This document shows, piece by piece, positions 33,363 through 47,084 of a stretch of 64,000 bases of DNA (its first letter is position 1; every line of letters begins with the position of its first letter). This DNA is from Salvia splendens (taxonomy: Eukaryota; Streptophyta; Magnoliopsida; Lamiales; Lamiaceae). The notes below the pieces were generated by a model that made no database searches, was not told the DNA's origin, and saw only the letters and a program-made list of their open reading frames with translations. The stretch lies in the NCBI RefSeq assembly GCF_004379255.2, contig NC_056047.1, positions 17,312,293-17,376,292 on the forward strand. Reading direction: 5' to 3'. The translations under genes and the position numbers were made by a program.

Positions 33363-36300
33363 TGTAACACCCCTTACCCGATTAATTTAATAATCGAATA
33401 AGTGATGTCACATTTCAGTACCAATCCCGACTTAACAGAAAATCCTTGATTCTTTTTTTTATACATAGAGATATTATTTTCCTTTACTTGGCAAACGGAA
33501 AAACTGCTATATATCGTCTGAAATTAGACCATAAACCTGTTTCGAAAGTCTATATATATATATATTTATACAACCTGGATAGCGAAGTAAATGAAACGTC
33601 CGAACTACATTACACTTTCTATACATGCCACATCTAGAATTTCTGAAAGAATTTTCCGAACACAAAGGTTGGCTAGTGACCCGACTTGAGCAGCTGTACA
33701 TCGAAAGAGTTAATCCGCGGGGGGAAAAAGAGGAATGGAATGAGCTTCTACAAGCCCAGTAGTATAATCAACATTAGAGCCTAATTTCCGGAGTTAAGTA
33801 AACGTTATGCAACCTATGTGTTTTCATTATTATTAATCCAGAAAACACTCCAAAGCCTACCTCATCATATTTATTTACATATATCTAATATCAGAAACCC
33901 CCAACATCATAATCATAAGTTTAGGTCATCATTCCTTGATCTCATGGAATTTACCAGATACATAGTCACATATAAATTCATAAACCAATAAGATAGAACA
34001 CAAAGTAAAGTGCACATCACCAATTATCGAGTTAACCACAGAATATGTCACAATATTAATTATACACCAACGCGTATACAGATCGCCAACATTCTCATAA
34101 CCATATACATATCAAAATAACCAACAATAAAAGTTTGACCTTTCCTCCTTTGATTTCTTGGGACTTACTGAAGGCATAATCATATAATCTCATAAAATAG
34201 CAATAAACATGATCAATTATCAATTGCTAGTGTCGAGCAACATCATAACTTCATACAACGTGGTATCATATCAAACAATGTCAGATTCACCCTTTTTGCA
34301 TCAGAGGATCATTAGCATCATAATATATCATTTAGCATCACATAATATCATTTTTCACATAAGAATATAGTTTTCACATATCATCGCCTTGATCATATAA
34401 CGTCATATCTTGGCATTCACTATCGTGTAGCACTTTATATCATATAATCACACCAACACATATACAGATCACTACAGTTTCACATATCCAAACACATATG
34501 ACAAAACATGCTCTCATGTCAGATATATCAGAGTTATAACAGAGGTTTCACACAATCAGATATCATAAAACACACAGCGATCACCATTGTTCTCACATAT
34601 CAGAACACACATAGCCCCATTAAGTGCTTAGTGACAAACTAGGGTACGCGGACCAGATCAGAACAGAATCAGATACAGACGCGGTCATGGTCCTCGAGAG
34701 GATGCCGCACAGACCACCCATTAGGGTGCAGACAGATAATCAGACCACCCATTAGGGTGCAGATCAGACAGATCAGAAAGGGGCCCATCATATAACAGAC
34801 GATCCTCGCTTCGGTTATCCAGAAGACGAGTGATCACAGATAATGCAGCGCTGCTGTCCTATGGCATGCCAATTGTACCCACAGAGCACACTCAAGCACG
34901 GGGCGTAAACACAGTCAAATATACTCATTTTCATATCAATACTTATTTTCAATAATCACTGACATAACACATCAATATCTTCTTTTCATACCATATCAGA
35001 TCAGATAAACAGATTAATTTCCAACTCTCACAATACCATCGCATATACAAAATTCACATATTTCACGTCATAAATAACATATACAAATCACATAAAAGCA
35101 CATAAGATTCTATATGCAAAAGCGTAGACTTAATTCAGGAATTAAGACCTAATATAGAATACACTACCTCGAAATCCAAAACGCCCTTGACACACGAATC
35201 CCTTTATTCCTGCTCCTTGTCCTTGTTATTTCCTGGGGTAGGATTACCCTTCAATATATATTTCACTTTCGCATATAAAGTATCAAATTCATACTGTTAA
35301 CCATTATTTTCTAACTTAATTTCATAATTCTTGTCTATTATTTATGCATATATCCTACAAGACATTAGATTAGTCAAAAACAACTATTTCTCCTTCAAGA
35401 TTTCACATTAGGAATCATATCTTCATACACTTGTCCAAAAATAAGGTTAAAGCATAAGCATTTCAACTTTTATCATGTGTCAAGATTTTACAGAAAATGG
35501 ACCAACTTTGAAAAATCATTCAGACAGGCTCGGAAGTCGAAACTCAACAAAATCAGTGGCAAAATAAGTTCATGCATGTGTAGTTGGTAGGGATGAATTT
35601 TGAGCTGGAAATTCCTAGTCATTTAAAGTTTATAATCGTTTTTCCCCTAACCAGCCTGAACAGGGCAGATTGTATTGGAAAAATCACTATAAATCTATTT
35701 GAACTCGGATGAAGCTGAATTTTGGTCACATGACAGAAGACACATAAAAGTATGTTCAGTTGAAATTTGGTAAGAAAATGAGGTCGTTTACTTGGTTAAA
35801 CAGGACTCGTAACATGCTGCCAGAATAGAGCATGGTAGCTGTTTCCTTAATTTCCTTCACTACAACATGATTTCTACTTGTATACTTCAAATACATACCT
35901 ACTATCTAAGATAATCCAACTATATACTCTAATCATCCCATTAATTTCATTAAAATTCCATGTCCAGCTCATTATAATTAATTCCCAAATGATGGAGCAA
36001 CAACTTTCGCATAGTTTCTACACAACCCTCACTTAACAAAAATCACAAATCCCCAAGTCCTCCAAACACCAGGTTTTATCTAATCGAATGAACTAGATAA
36101 CGAGAGTTTGAAGACTTAGCTTTAGACCGGCCACTGAAGTGCTACCCGACGATGAACGAGCTCCGACGAGACCCGGAAGTTGCGGTTGATCACGGAACAG
36201 CAGCGGCTGCTCCACTGCGTCAGGCTGCCGGCTGGAGCAGTGGTGCTGCACCGCCATGTAGCAGCCGAGAGAGAGGCGATGAAGGAGGCCACCAGCGACG

Positions 36301-36712
36301 GAGGAAACGCAGCTGCCTCCGTCTTCGTTTTGGAGTTGCTCTCTGCAGCAGATGGCGACGGCGGAACTTCCGCCGAGACGAGGCACCGGCGACCGGGGAC
36401 GACGAGGACTGGAGCAGGCGAAGCTCCGGCTGCCGATGGAGCGCAATTTGTGCCGGAAGAGGAGAGATGGATACCGTTTCTGACTTTGGATGAAAAATTG
36501 AGGGAGAGAGAACTCCCGTAGGTTCTAGAAAAAGGGGCATTTTTATCCCTTTTTTCCATCTCTAATTTCTTTTCCTTTTCCTTTTCTTATTTCCTTTTTT
36601 TTTCAAATTATTTTAATTTCTAAAATCCTACGCCTCACGACTTAAATATTGTATTAAAAAAAACTAACAAATTTTAACTAATTTCTGAGTTACAAAATTT
36701 CGGGTCATTACA
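33363..36712 (-). mobile_element. solo LTR (3.35 kb) of a Tekay-like Ty3/gypsy element
   Basis: On the minus strand it starts TGTAATGACCCGAAATTTTG and ends GGGTAAGGGGTGTTACA. ACCCA stands on both sides (33358-33362 and 36713-36717), a perfect 5-bp duplication. No second LTR, primer site or coding part lies between. The end resembles the LTR end of the Tekay element at 38890-38910. A GC-rich stretch (36120-36500) follows the start in LTR direction and may be the transcribed leader. A short tandem repeat (CAGACCACCCATTAGGGTGC) lies at 34713-34770. It interrupts the Harbinger transposase. Confidence 0.85.
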
Positions 36713-37232
36713 ACCCATCTGTATCGGCACAGAGGCAACACCGTGACTTGAACTTGCACCATCTTCCGGTGCCCAGCGCTCCGCAGCAAAGCCTTCATCT
36801 TCTATTATCATATTGTGCAATATAATACATGTTAACATAATATTCGCGACATCATCTTCGTGCCAAACTCGTGACGGGCACCGTATAATGGCCCATCGCG
36901 CTTAGAGCACACCACAAGCTCGCTCAACATCCTTCCGAGCAGCCTCTTGTTATCGCGCAAAATATTGTTTCTTTAGTCTAACCGGTTGGCGAACCGTCTT
37001 GACGAATACGGTCCAACGAGGGTATATCCCATCTGCCAAATAGTATCCCCTGCGGTACTGCGTTCCGTTGGCTACGAAGCTGACTTCTGGACCCTCCCCG
37101 GCACTCATCATTGAAGAGAGGCGATGACTGCAGAATGTTGATGTCGTTGTTCGAACAAGCAATACCGAAATACGCATGCCAGATTCGCAAGCGGTAGTCA
37201 GCAACGACTTCCAGAATCATCGATGGACCTTT

Positions 37233-38910
37233 TGTGACATCCCTAACCCGAAACATGCATTATTTTGCATATTAGCATAGTTGATTATCTTTGCATATGT
37301 AATTGATGCAATTGATATGTTTGCACATGATTTTGGATTAAAGAGGATCTGTGCCAGTCTTGCCCTAATAACTAATTTAAGTGTGTGCAGTGTGCATATG
37401 TAATAATGCGTGTGCGTGCATGGGATTAGTATATTTACGTGAATCTTAAATGTAATAGTAAAATAAGTGTGACATCTATATATGGTTAACTTATATTAAT
37501 AATAAAATAAAGAATATGTTTTAGTTATGTGTTAAAAGATCACGTACTACATGGCCAATTTTTAAGCTTGCATGCATATATATATATATATATAAGAGTG
37601 CCATTTGTATATTTCTAAAATGAATATGTAGTATACGTGGCTAAATATTAAACTGCCATGTATAGAACAAAATAAAAGTGTTTGATATATGTATATAAAT
37701 TAGAAGGTTTGTCAAAAAAAGAGAGAGTGATCCATTTTTGTGTCAGCCGATTGACTACAACATACGCATATGTATACTAGATTTTTCTCAAGTAGAAAAG
37801 GAGAGGAATAGTAAAAACAAAAGTGGAAGGGCGAAAAACTCAGAGAAGTAGGAAACCAGCAACGAAAAATAAAACGAAGGAGGGAAATATTATTCGGAGA
37901 GGAAAAATTTATAGAACGAAGGATGAAAAATCATGGATTCAGATAACTGCAATCAGGTGTGTATAAATCACACTTTTAATTTTACATATTTTATTTGCTT
38001 CCTTGCTAAGTGTTAAACAAAATGAATGATTTGATTATATGATATGATCCAATATGATTATGTGTTATTTGATATAGATGGTGGAATATGATATGGATAT
38101 GTGATTGGTGCAATGGATACGATGTTGTAAATGATTTATATGATAGAAATATGTAATTGATGTTTTACATATGGTATTGAAAGTACATGAATCATGTGAT
38201 TAAAGAGGATCTGTGACAGTCTTGTACTGGATCTGAAATTTTAGAGGGACCTATGAGTCCAATTACAGAGAGGCCTTCGGGTCAAATACAGAGGGACCTA
38301 TGAGTCCAATTACAGAGGGTCCTTCAGGTCAAATATAGAGGGACCTATGAGTCCGAGAGACCTTTGGGTCATAGAGGAATCCCGGGCAGATATCAGGCTT
38401 GACTGTTACAGAATAATAAACTGAATAGAGTGGCATATGCATATGAATATGAAATGGTTTGTTTTTAAATTATGTTATATATTGTTTCTGATTATAGGTA
38501 TTGATAAAAGAATATGCTTGATGTTTGTATCATGTGAAATTAAGAGTGGAAATTTATATATACTGAGTTATGGCTCATTTAAACCACTAAATTTTTCAGA
38601 AATAAGATAGCAATAAAGTTTTGACTGACGTGGGTCATAGGAACTCCACGTGTTATCAGGTTCGGCGGCTGACGCATTTTGGCAACCTTCTCCTCCTCAT
38701 CATTTTGCATGTAGATGAATCTATAGTATATAGAGTGGTGACAGGGTTCCACTACTGTGTAGAATGTTTTGAAATATGTACTTGTTAAATGTTGAATTTT
38801 AGAATTATATAATATGTGTGTTCTATGAATTAGACACATGTATTTATTGCTTTTACGATAAGGGATTTATTTATTATAAGAGTATACGTCAGAGGGGTTG
38901 AGGTGTGACA
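37233..38910 (+). repeat. 5' LTR of the Tekay-like element (1678 bp)
   Basis: Runs from TGTGACATCC to GTGTGACA. It includes three tandem units of about 50 bp (GAGGGACCTATGAGTCCAAT) at 38245-38375. It is twice as long as the 3' LTR, which lacks about 37477-38283 and part of the tandem array. Confidence 0.92.
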
Positions 38911-38917
38911 GTTTAGG

Positions 38918-38929
38918 TGGTATCAGAGC
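38918..38929 (+). promoter_or_regulatory. primer-binding site (initiator-Met tRNA) of the Tekay-like element
   Basis: TGGTATCAGAGC, seven bases after the LTR end, is the standard plant initiator methionine tRNA complement. Confidence 0.93.
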
Positions 38930-39510
38930 AGGGATTAGGATCCCGCTGGGACATTGCATCCATGCATTACATATGATACGTATTGGTCATAAGTTGCATT
39001 TGCATTTGAATTATCAGGAACATGGATATTTCTGAACATAAGTCATCGAGGAGAGAAGAGTCAGCCGCCCCGCATAATTCATTAACTACAAAAGCATCTC
39101 ATTCACCTATTGCATCATCTGGGGGTAGCCAGCCAATACATAGGCGGGTTGAACAAGAAGTACAGGGACTTGAAATGAGACCAAGGGGTAGAAATTTTAA
39201 GGAACTACGAAAGATGGGAGCCATTGACTTTGTTGGGACTACTGATCCTGCCGAGGCTGAGATATGGTTGAAGAGGACAGAGCGTGTGTTTAATCAGATG
39301 GGTTGTATTGCAGAATAACGTTTTGATTACGCTGTGTCTCTTCTTCAGGGCGATGCTTACTATTGGTGGGAGACTGTCCCACGAGCTATGATACATCCTC
39401 CAATACTCAGTTGGGATGACTTCTTGAGAGAGTTCAGTGATAAGTATATGCCACCGGTGTATCGTGATGAGAAGCAAAGAGAGTTTTTGTCCCTTAAACA
39501 AGGATCTGTG

Positions 39511-40906
39511 TGACAAACTCATATTTTCGTAGGTGTAATTGGTATGTTGAAGTGCTAAATGCCGACTTCATCTCTCGAAATCGTCTTTATCCAGCCAATT
39601 ATTCTACTTTTTGGAGTTTTATGTGTTTGTTGAGTGTTATAGGAAAAACTGCTTAAAAAGAGGTGAAAATGCGTTCAGAGAGGGAACCAGAACAGGGACC
39701 CGGCCGGGTGATTTTTTAGTGCATTAATTGCACCCGGCCGAGCGAAGTTAAAGTCCAGATATGAGTCTAAAAGAGAGACCCGGCCGGGTGAATTTACAGT
39801 GCAATAATTTCACCCGGCCGGGTAGAAACAAATTCCAGATACGGCTCTAGAAAGGAGACCCGGCCGGGTGAATTTACAGTGCATTAATTGCACCCGGCCG
39901 GGTGAATCAGTCTGACACGTCTGGAAAGCTGAAAACGCGATTTTGACGAGAAAAAAAAGGAGAGAAAAAGGCTAGGGTTGCAGGGGACGGAATTTATTCC
40001 ATACCTAACGCCTCCTACACACACACCACCCCAAGCACACCTTTGAGAGAGAGAATTGAAGATTGAAGAGTCCACATCGGAAGATTGAAGCTTCAGTCCA
40101 TAGATCGATCTCACAGGAGTACTTAGTATCTTTTATTTATGTATTTGTTGAATTCCTATGTGTTGAACATGGTTTTTATGATGAACATGAGTAGCTAAAC
40201 ATTTCTTGTAGAATTCTTGGTGATGATGCACTAATTTCATAGTTTTTATCCGATTGATTTTGTTCTTGCCTTGCTCTTGTAGTTATTTGATTATTCTTGA
40301 GTTTATTCCTTTCAATTGCTTGATCACCACTTGATTGTGTAGGATTAATTAGATTAATCGGGAGATGAAATAATTAATCCGGAAATAAGAATAATTCACA
40401 CCTTAATACAATAGAACTCAGGAGAGTTGAGGTTTTGAGTGAGGTCACTAACCTAATCGAACTTTTGGGAGTTAGAGGTTTTAGGATTAGAAGGGGACTT
40501 CAATTCTAGCATCTAAAACAACGGTTTCTCACCTCAGGAGGGGGTTTAATCTATAATCGTGGTTGATAGTAACTCTAGAGACACCAAAAGGTAAGGTGAA
40601 TCAATTGGATAAGAGCTTGGAATTGTGCATCGGATCCTTGAGTTCTACAATTTTTCCATATTATCTTTCATATCATTATCATACCGTGTTCTCTTGTTCT
40701 TAACTGTTATTTGCTTAGTATATGCTTTTATTAGTTGTTAGAACAAACCAAACTTCACTTGATTGTCTAGATAGTAGTTGATTTTTGTTCGTGGTAGTTA
40801 AGTTGATACAAAATTGTCTCTGTGGGATACGATACTCTTGCTTACTGATTGCTACACTAGCTCCGTACACTTGCGGGTATTACTTGTGTTAAAATAAGTC
40901 GAGTCA
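39511..40906 (+). repeat. 5' LTR of the Athila element
   Basis: 1396 bp, near-identical to 50524-51925. It holds three pairs of the palindrome ACCCGGCCGGGT (39698-39903). The 6-bp length difference from the other LTR is explained by a shorter (AC) run (near 40017) and GATAG versus GACTTAG. Confidence 0.96.
39698..39903 (+). repeat. palindrome array in the Athila 5' LTR (three pairs, 80-bp period)
   Basis: The self-complementary 12-mer ACCCGGCCGGGT sits at 39698, 39778, 39812, 39858 and 39892, with a variant (ACCCGGCCGAGC) at 39732. Within each unit the two palindromes are 34 bases apart and separated by an AT-rich loop (AATTTACAGTGCATTAATTG). Confidence 0.95.
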
Positions 40907-40912
40907 AGTTTT

Positions 40913-40929
40913 TGGCGCCGTTGCCGGGG
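40913..40929 (+). promoter_or_regulatory. primer-binding site (Asp tRNA) of the Athila element
   Basis: TGGCGCCGTTGCCGGGG, six bases after the LTR, is complementary to the 3' end of plant Asp tRNA, as is usual for the Athila lineage. Confidence 0.9.
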
Positions 40930-41056
40930 ATAATTGTGTGTCATTATAGCTTAATATCGTGATAATAATTGAGATTACTAATCTAGATTTTACTCGCTTT
41001 ATTTGTACTTTTTATTTTTGAGTTCTCTAATAGATGTGTTTCCTTGTTCACGTTGT

Positions 41057-43309
41057 ATGCACACGCATTCTAAGGGTCCACCTTTAGAGCCTATCGATCC
41101 CGAGATCGAAGCATCCAACAGAAGGAGGAACGCGCAGAGAAGGTTAAACCAAAGGGTTCGGGTTTCTTCACCCGCTCACAGGCGTCCACCTTCTCCTATC
41201 CAGAGAACTCCATCACCCAGTCCATCTCCACTTCCGTCATCTATACAGTACGAGCCTCATTCTCCAATTCTAATGGAGAACGAAGGGGAGAACAACAATG
41301 AGGATCCTGTCATTCATCAACTCCGTCTGCAGCTGGCTGCCATGCAGAGGCAATTGGATGAGCAGAACGTGAGGCCAGTGCCCGTACAAAATCAGTTTGC
41401 CTACATACAGGTTACCAATCCACCAGTCAATAATGCGGGGATAGCGGCCAACAGTTTTGAATTGAGACCGGGGTTGATAGATAGAGCAGAAGTAAACGCA
41501 TTTGGTGGGACAGGTTCAGAAGATGCCAACAAGCACCTCACCAAGTTCATACAGATCAGCAACACAGTGAAGGCGAATGGGGTCACAGATGAGCAAGTCC
41601 GCCTCCGATTATTTCCATTCTCTTTGAAAGACGAGGCGAGGGACTGGTATGACAGCATGGGTCCTAATTCTGTGCCCACATGGGATGCAATGGTGGAGCT
41701 GTTCTTGGAGAAATACTATCCACCTAGCGAGGCACTCAAACGCCAAGCTGAGGTCATTCAATACAAGATGCACCCTCAGGAGAATATCATGGAGGCTTGG
41801 AAAAGGTTCAAGCAGCTGATGAGAAGATGCCCCAATCACGGGCTAACTCCGGGACAACAGATCTTAACCTTCTACAGGGGAGGCACGCTGGAAGCAATGC
41901 GTGAACTAAACATGAGCGCCGGAGGATCTCTCTTGAAATTGGGGGAAGCTGAAGCACTTGAAGTGATTGAGAGGGTGGCTTCAAACGATGATGGATGGAG
42001 AAACGATAGAGGCAAATCTTATAGGGTGGCATCCACCTCCGATAACGATAGGATGGATGCAATATCCAAGCAGCTGGAATTCATAACTGACAAGCTTGGG
42101 TATATGGGAACGAGTCAGGTTGGGACTGAGATGCAACAAGGAGTAGAAGATGTGAACTATGTTCATCAAGGTGGCAACAACAGAAATTTCAACAATTACC
42201 GCCCCAACCAAGGAGGAGGCAATTACAACCACTATGGGAACAAGGTGCATCCCAACTTGTCCTACGGGAACCCGAATAATGCCCTGCAACCACCACCCGG
42301 ATTCCAGGTATCAAATGGCCAAATCGTGGAACCGAAGAAGGATGAGCTGAAGGATGTGCTAATGGCCTTTATGAAGCAAACGGGAGAGTGCATGAAGGAC
42401 TCCAACAAACGGCTAGTGCAGGTTGAAGCTAATGTGAATGACCTGAATATTCACATGAAGAGCATCGATAACCAGATGAGCCAGATTTCACAGGCCGTGG
42501 GTATTCAGCATCAACCGGGCCAATTTCCATCACAAACGGTTGTAAATCCTAAAGACTTTAAGGATTGCAAAGCCATCAATCTTAGGAGTGGAAAGAGCTA
42601 TGAAGGCCCAATCATGCCTACAGAGAAGGAGGGGATCTCTAAAGAAGAGACAGTTGCAGAAGAGGTGGTGGAAGAAGAAGAAGCAGTGGAAGAGGTGCTG
42701 CCTCCTAAGGCGAGTACCGTGATACCTGTACCCCCTGCTGAGATCAAGATCCCTTTTCCACAGCGCGTGCAGAAGAAGAAACTAGATGATCACTTCTCTA
42801 GGTTTCTTGACATATTCAGAAAGGTGCACATCAACATTCCGTTGGTAGAGGCGTTACAGCAAATGCCTAGCTATGCAAAATTTTTGAAGGAAGTGATCTC
42901 CAAGAAGCGGAGGTGGGTGGAGCACGAGACCGTCAACCTGACAGAGAGCTGCAGTGCTATTATCCAGAAGAAATTGCCCGCTAAGATGAAAGACCCTGGA
43001 AGCTTCACTATATCATGCATAGTGGGGGATAGCCAAGTGGGCAAGGCTCTATGTGATTTGGGAGCGAGCATAAATCTTATGCCGTTCTCATTCTTTCAGA
43101 AGTTGAAGATTGGGGCACTGAGGCCCACTACCATCACACTCCAGATGGCCGACCGATCTGTGTCTTATCCTAGGGGGATTGTTGAAGATATACTCGTCAA
43201 AGTCAATGACTTCATATTTCCCGTGGATTTTGTGGTGCTTGATATGGAGGAAGACCGCATGTTCCTCTTATCCTGGGAAGGCCTTTCCTCGCTACAGGGA
43301 GGGCAATGA
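41057..43309 (+). pseudogene. Athila gag and protease
   Basis: Capsid precursor plus aspartic protease. The first ATG is at 41057 (MHTHSKGPPLEPIDPEIEAS). The capsid core reads ANSFELRPGLIDRAEVNAFG, RLFPFSLKDEARDWYDSMGP and FLEKYYPPSEALKRQAEVIQ. A Gly/Asn-rich stretch follows near 42160-42280. The protease-like domain has FPQRVQKKKLDDHFSRFLDI and the active-site-like ALCDLGASINLMPFSFF. A one-base frameshift near 43262 ends this frame at 43309. The proper continuation (LGRPFLATGRAMIDVQ) is in the next frame, which carries the RT. Confidence 0.9.
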
Positions 43310-44892
43310 TTGATGTGCAGAAGGGAGAGCTCACACTCCGACTTAATGATGAAAGCGTCACATTCTCTATCTACAATGCGATGCAAAGACATGATGACGA
43401 GGATGCAGGGAGAGTAGAGCATTGCAACATGGTTGAAGTGGTCGATGACTGTGTGAGAGGGGTGGCCCGAGCCATCTCTCCACAAGACCAATTGGAGCGA
43501 TGCCTATCACAATCTATCTTTTCTCCTTATTATACTGAAGTGATTGAGCCTAATGACGATCTATTGAATTTTGTAGGAGCTCTTAACTCGGCTGAGGAAG
43601 TCCCCAGGTTTCGACAGAAATTCCAGCCACTAAGGGATCCGGATGCTGAGGAGAAGAAAGAGGAGAAGAAAGAGGAACTTAAGCCGTTGTCTTCACACCT
43701 TAAATATGCATTTCTCGGGGGGAATGCTACTTATCCGGTAATTGTATCATCTTCACTCACTACTAATGAACTTGATAAATTGCTGAGAGTGCTTAGGAAG
43801 TATAGGAGTGCAACTGGGTGGTCTATCTCGGACCTTAAAGGGATAAGTCCTACGGTTTGTATGCATAGAATCTTGCTAGAAGAGGGGTCTAAACCCAAAG
43901 CTCAAAACCAACGGAGACTTAACCCAATAATGCAAGATGTTGTTAGGAAAGAGGTGTTGAAGTGGTTAGATGCTGGGATTGTCTATGCTATATCGGACAG
44001 TGATTGGGTAAGTCCTACTCAAGTGGTAGCTAAGAAGGGGGGAATGACGGTAGTGAAAGGGGGAGACGATGAAATGATAGCCACTAGGTTGGTGACCGGG
44101 TGGAGAGTATGCATAGATTATAGAGCCCTCAATGCCGCGACTAGGAAAGACCATTTTCCCCTCCCATTCATTGACCAGATGCTAGATAGGTTGGCGGGGT
44201 ATGAGTACTATTGCTTTCTAGATGGCTACTCCGGATATAATCAGATCTTAATTGCCCCAGAGGATCAGTATAAATCTGCTTTTATTTGTCCTTATGGTGT
44301 TTATGCTTTCAGGAGAATGTCATTTGGCCTTTGCAATGCCCCAGCCACCTTTCAGAGGTGTATGATGTCCATCTTTCACGACATGGTGGAAGATATTATG
44401 GAAGTCTTTATGGACGATTTCTCAGGCTATGGTAGCTCCTTTGATCATTGTTTGGAAAATCTAACCCGTGTTTTGCAGAGGTGTGAAGAGACGAATTTGG
44501 TGCTCAACTGGGAGAAATGTCACTTTACGGTGAGAGATGGTATTGTGCTTGGGCACAAGATCTCTGCAGGAGGACTAGAGGTGGACATAGCTAAGATTGT
44601 GGCGATTGAGCAATTGCCACCACCATCTAATGAGAGGGCTGTGAGGAGTTTCCTTGGACACGCCGGGTTCTACAGGCGTTTTATTAAGGATTTTTCTAAG
44701 ATAGCAAGGCCTTTATGTCATTTACTTGCCAAGGATGTTAAGTTTGAATTTTCTCTTGAATGTTTGCAGGCATTCGAGACATTGAAGAAGGCGCTTGTGA
44801 GTGCACCCGTGCTCATCTCACCGGATTGGTCACAGCCGTTCGAGATAATGTGTGATGCCAGTGATGTAGCAGTGGGATCGGTTTTGGGATAG
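43306..44892 (+). pseudogene. Athila reverse transcriptase and start of RNase H
   Basis: Copies the RNA genome into DNA. After a spacer, RT motifs read VTGWRVCIDYRALNAATRKD, HFPLPFIDQMLDRLAGYEYY, RRMSFGLCNAPATFQRCM and VFMDDFSGYGSSF (catalytic Asp pair). A connection domain (SFLGHAGFYRRFIKDFS) and the first RNase H motif (IMCDASDVAVGSVLG) follow. A TAG at 44890 interrupts where the family usually has Gln, consistent with C-to-T change. The next 20 codons and the following ORF continue in the same frame. Confidence 0.92.
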
Positions 44893-44913
44893 AAAAGAGA
44901 CAAGCTATTCAGG

Positions 44914-46573
44914 GTGATCTACTATGCAAGCCGGACACTGGATCCCGCACAAGCAAATTACACTACTACAGAAAATGAGATGTTGGAGGTGGTATACTCG
45001 TTCGACAAGTTCCGTCCCTATCTCATCGGGGCGAAAACTATTGTGTTCACCGACCATGCCGCCATCCGTCACCTGTTTGTTAAGATAGATGCCAAGCCGA
45101 GGTTGATAAGATGGGTCCTGCTACTGCAGGAATTTGATTTAGAGATCCGGGACCGGAAGGGATGCGAGAATGTGGTGGCCAACCACTTATCGAGATTGGA
45201 GCACTGTTTTGAAGGTGAAAATCTAAAGGTGCCCATCAATGAAGAATTTCCCGATGAGCATCTTTTCTTTGCTCAAGGCTCATCTCCGTGGTACGCCGAT
45301 ATTGTGAACTTTTTGGTGGCAAGAGTCATCCCCGAAGAGTACAAGGAATATCAAAAGAAGAAGTTCTTCCACGACGTCAAGTTCTACTTTTGGGACGAGC
45401 CGTTCTTGTTTAGGCGATGTGCCGACATGGTGATAAGAAGATGCATTCCCGAAGATGAATGGGAACTTGTGATGAGGAAGTGCCACTCTAGTCCTAGTGG
45501 AGGACATTTTGGAGCTAACCGAACGGCGATGAAAGTGCTCCAATGTGGTTTTTATTGGCCGAGTATCTATGGAGATTGTCAAACCTTTGTGCTTCATTGC
45601 AATGAATGTCAAAGGACCGGGGGAGTGTCAAAGAAGAAAGAGATGCCTATGACTACTATTGTGGAGGTGGAGCTATTTGATGTATGGGGGATCGACTTTA
45701 TGGGTCCCTTTCCACCTTCATCCGGGCATCAATACATACTCTTGGCGATCGACTATGTCTCAAGGTGGGTAGAGGCTATCCCCACCCACGCCAATTCCTC
45801 CAAGGTCGTCATTAGCTTTGTGCAAAAGAACATCTTCACAAGATTCGGGGCTCCTAGAGCTTTGATTAGTGATGGGGGGGTCCCACTTCAAGAATAGGTG
45901 GCTTGAGCTCGTGTTGCAAAAATTTGGTGTCAAGCACCGAATTACTACTCCCTATCACCCTCAAGCAAATGGTCAAACAGAGCTAGCTAATAGAGAGATA
46001 AAGGGGATACTTGAGAATACGGTGAATGCTAATAGGAAAGATTGGTCTATGAAGCTCGATGATTCTCTTTGGGCATATAGGACGGCATACAAGACGCCGA
46101 TTGGCATGTCACCATATCAATTGGTGTTTGGAAAATCTTGCCATCTTCCCGTGGAGCTAGAACATAAGTCTTATTGGGCGGTGAAGCAATTCAATGCCGA
46201 CTACTACAAGGCGGGGAAGGAGAGACAACTCCACCTTAACCTTCTCGACGAGTTTAGAAATGAGGCATTTGAGAACTCTTCCATCTATAAGGAGCGTCTC
46301 AAAAATTATCTTGACAAGATGATCGAGAAGAGGGAGTTCTCCCCAGGAGATTCCGTGCTACTCTTCAATGCACGAATGAAGCTCTTCCCCGGAAAACTCA
46401 AGTCCAAGTGGTCCGGACCGTTCAAGGTGAAGACGGTGATGAAGAATGGAACCATAGAGCATCAAGGAGATGATGGAAGAATTTTCACGGCCAATGGCCA
46501 AAACTTGAAGATTTTCCATAGCTATGAGCAAAAGGAGGAGGTGTTCGTGCTCACCTTGGAACACTCCCAATGA
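44914..46573 (+). pseudogene. Athila RNase H (rest) and integrase
   Basis: RNase H continues (YYASRTLDPAQANYTTTENE, FTDHAAIRHLF). The integrase has an HHCC finger (HFGANRTAMKVLQCGFYWPS..CNECQ), core DVWGIDFMGPFPPSSGHQYI with catalytic Asp, and [20 protein letters not shown] with the Glu. A frameshift in a G run (seven Gs near 45875-45881) splits the core between ALISDGG and GSHFKNRW. The second part (45869-46573) completes the C-terminus, with [19 protein letters not shown]. It is inactive but recent. Confidence 0.92.
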
Positions 46574-46857
46574 GCTTGCAAAGCGTCGAGCATACGACGA
46601 TAAAAAGTTGCGCTATAGGGGAGGCAACCCCTAGTAGGTACTTTTATTGTTTTTGTGTGTGGTTGTGGTTTATTGTTTTTGGCTTGTTTCATTTTTGTTC
46701 CTTTTTCTTTGGTGTTCCTTTTTCTTTTCTTTGTGTGTGTTGTCTTCTTTTGTTGTTTTGTTTTGTTTTTGGCTTGGTTCCTTTTGTTCTTTTGAGTTTG
46801 GTGCAGGTTTGGAAAGGAAATGATGCATGAGGCGGCAGAAACCAGTCAAAAGAGGTC

Positions 46858-47084
46858 ACCCGGCCGGGTGTATTATTAGTAAATAAATACTACCCGGCCG
46901 GGTATGAATTACGCGCCTAGAAGTCCAGAAACCACTCAAAATATGCCACCCGGCCGGGTGGATTTTCAGTTATAATATTATACCCGGCCGGGTCTGAGTC
47001 ACGCGTCGATGAAGCCCAGAAAAGGGTGTAAAATTGCCACCCGGCCGGGTGAATATTTAGGCTGAAAATTTTACCCGGCCGAGT
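46858..47084 (+). repeat. internal palindrome array of the Athila element (three pairs, 90-bp period)
   Basis: ACCCGGCCGGGT stands at 46858, 46892, 46948, 46982 and 47039, with a variant ACCCGGCCGAGT at 47073. The pair spacing (34 bases) equals that of the LTR array. The flanking phrase TCCAGAAACC / TCCAGATACG is also shared with the LTR. Confidence 0.95.

Noticed and set aside
36093..36559. Overlapping 106-145 codon frames on both strands in the GC-rich part of the solo LTR
   Set aside because: All frames are open because the stretch is GC-rich, and they overlap each other on both strands. The region is part of an LTR with a perfect target duplication, so a leader sequence is more likely.
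38239..38375. Spaced repeats resembling a CRISPR array
   Set aside because: They are contiguous degenerate tandem units of about 50 bp inside a plant LTR, without unique spacers. The genome is eukaryotic.
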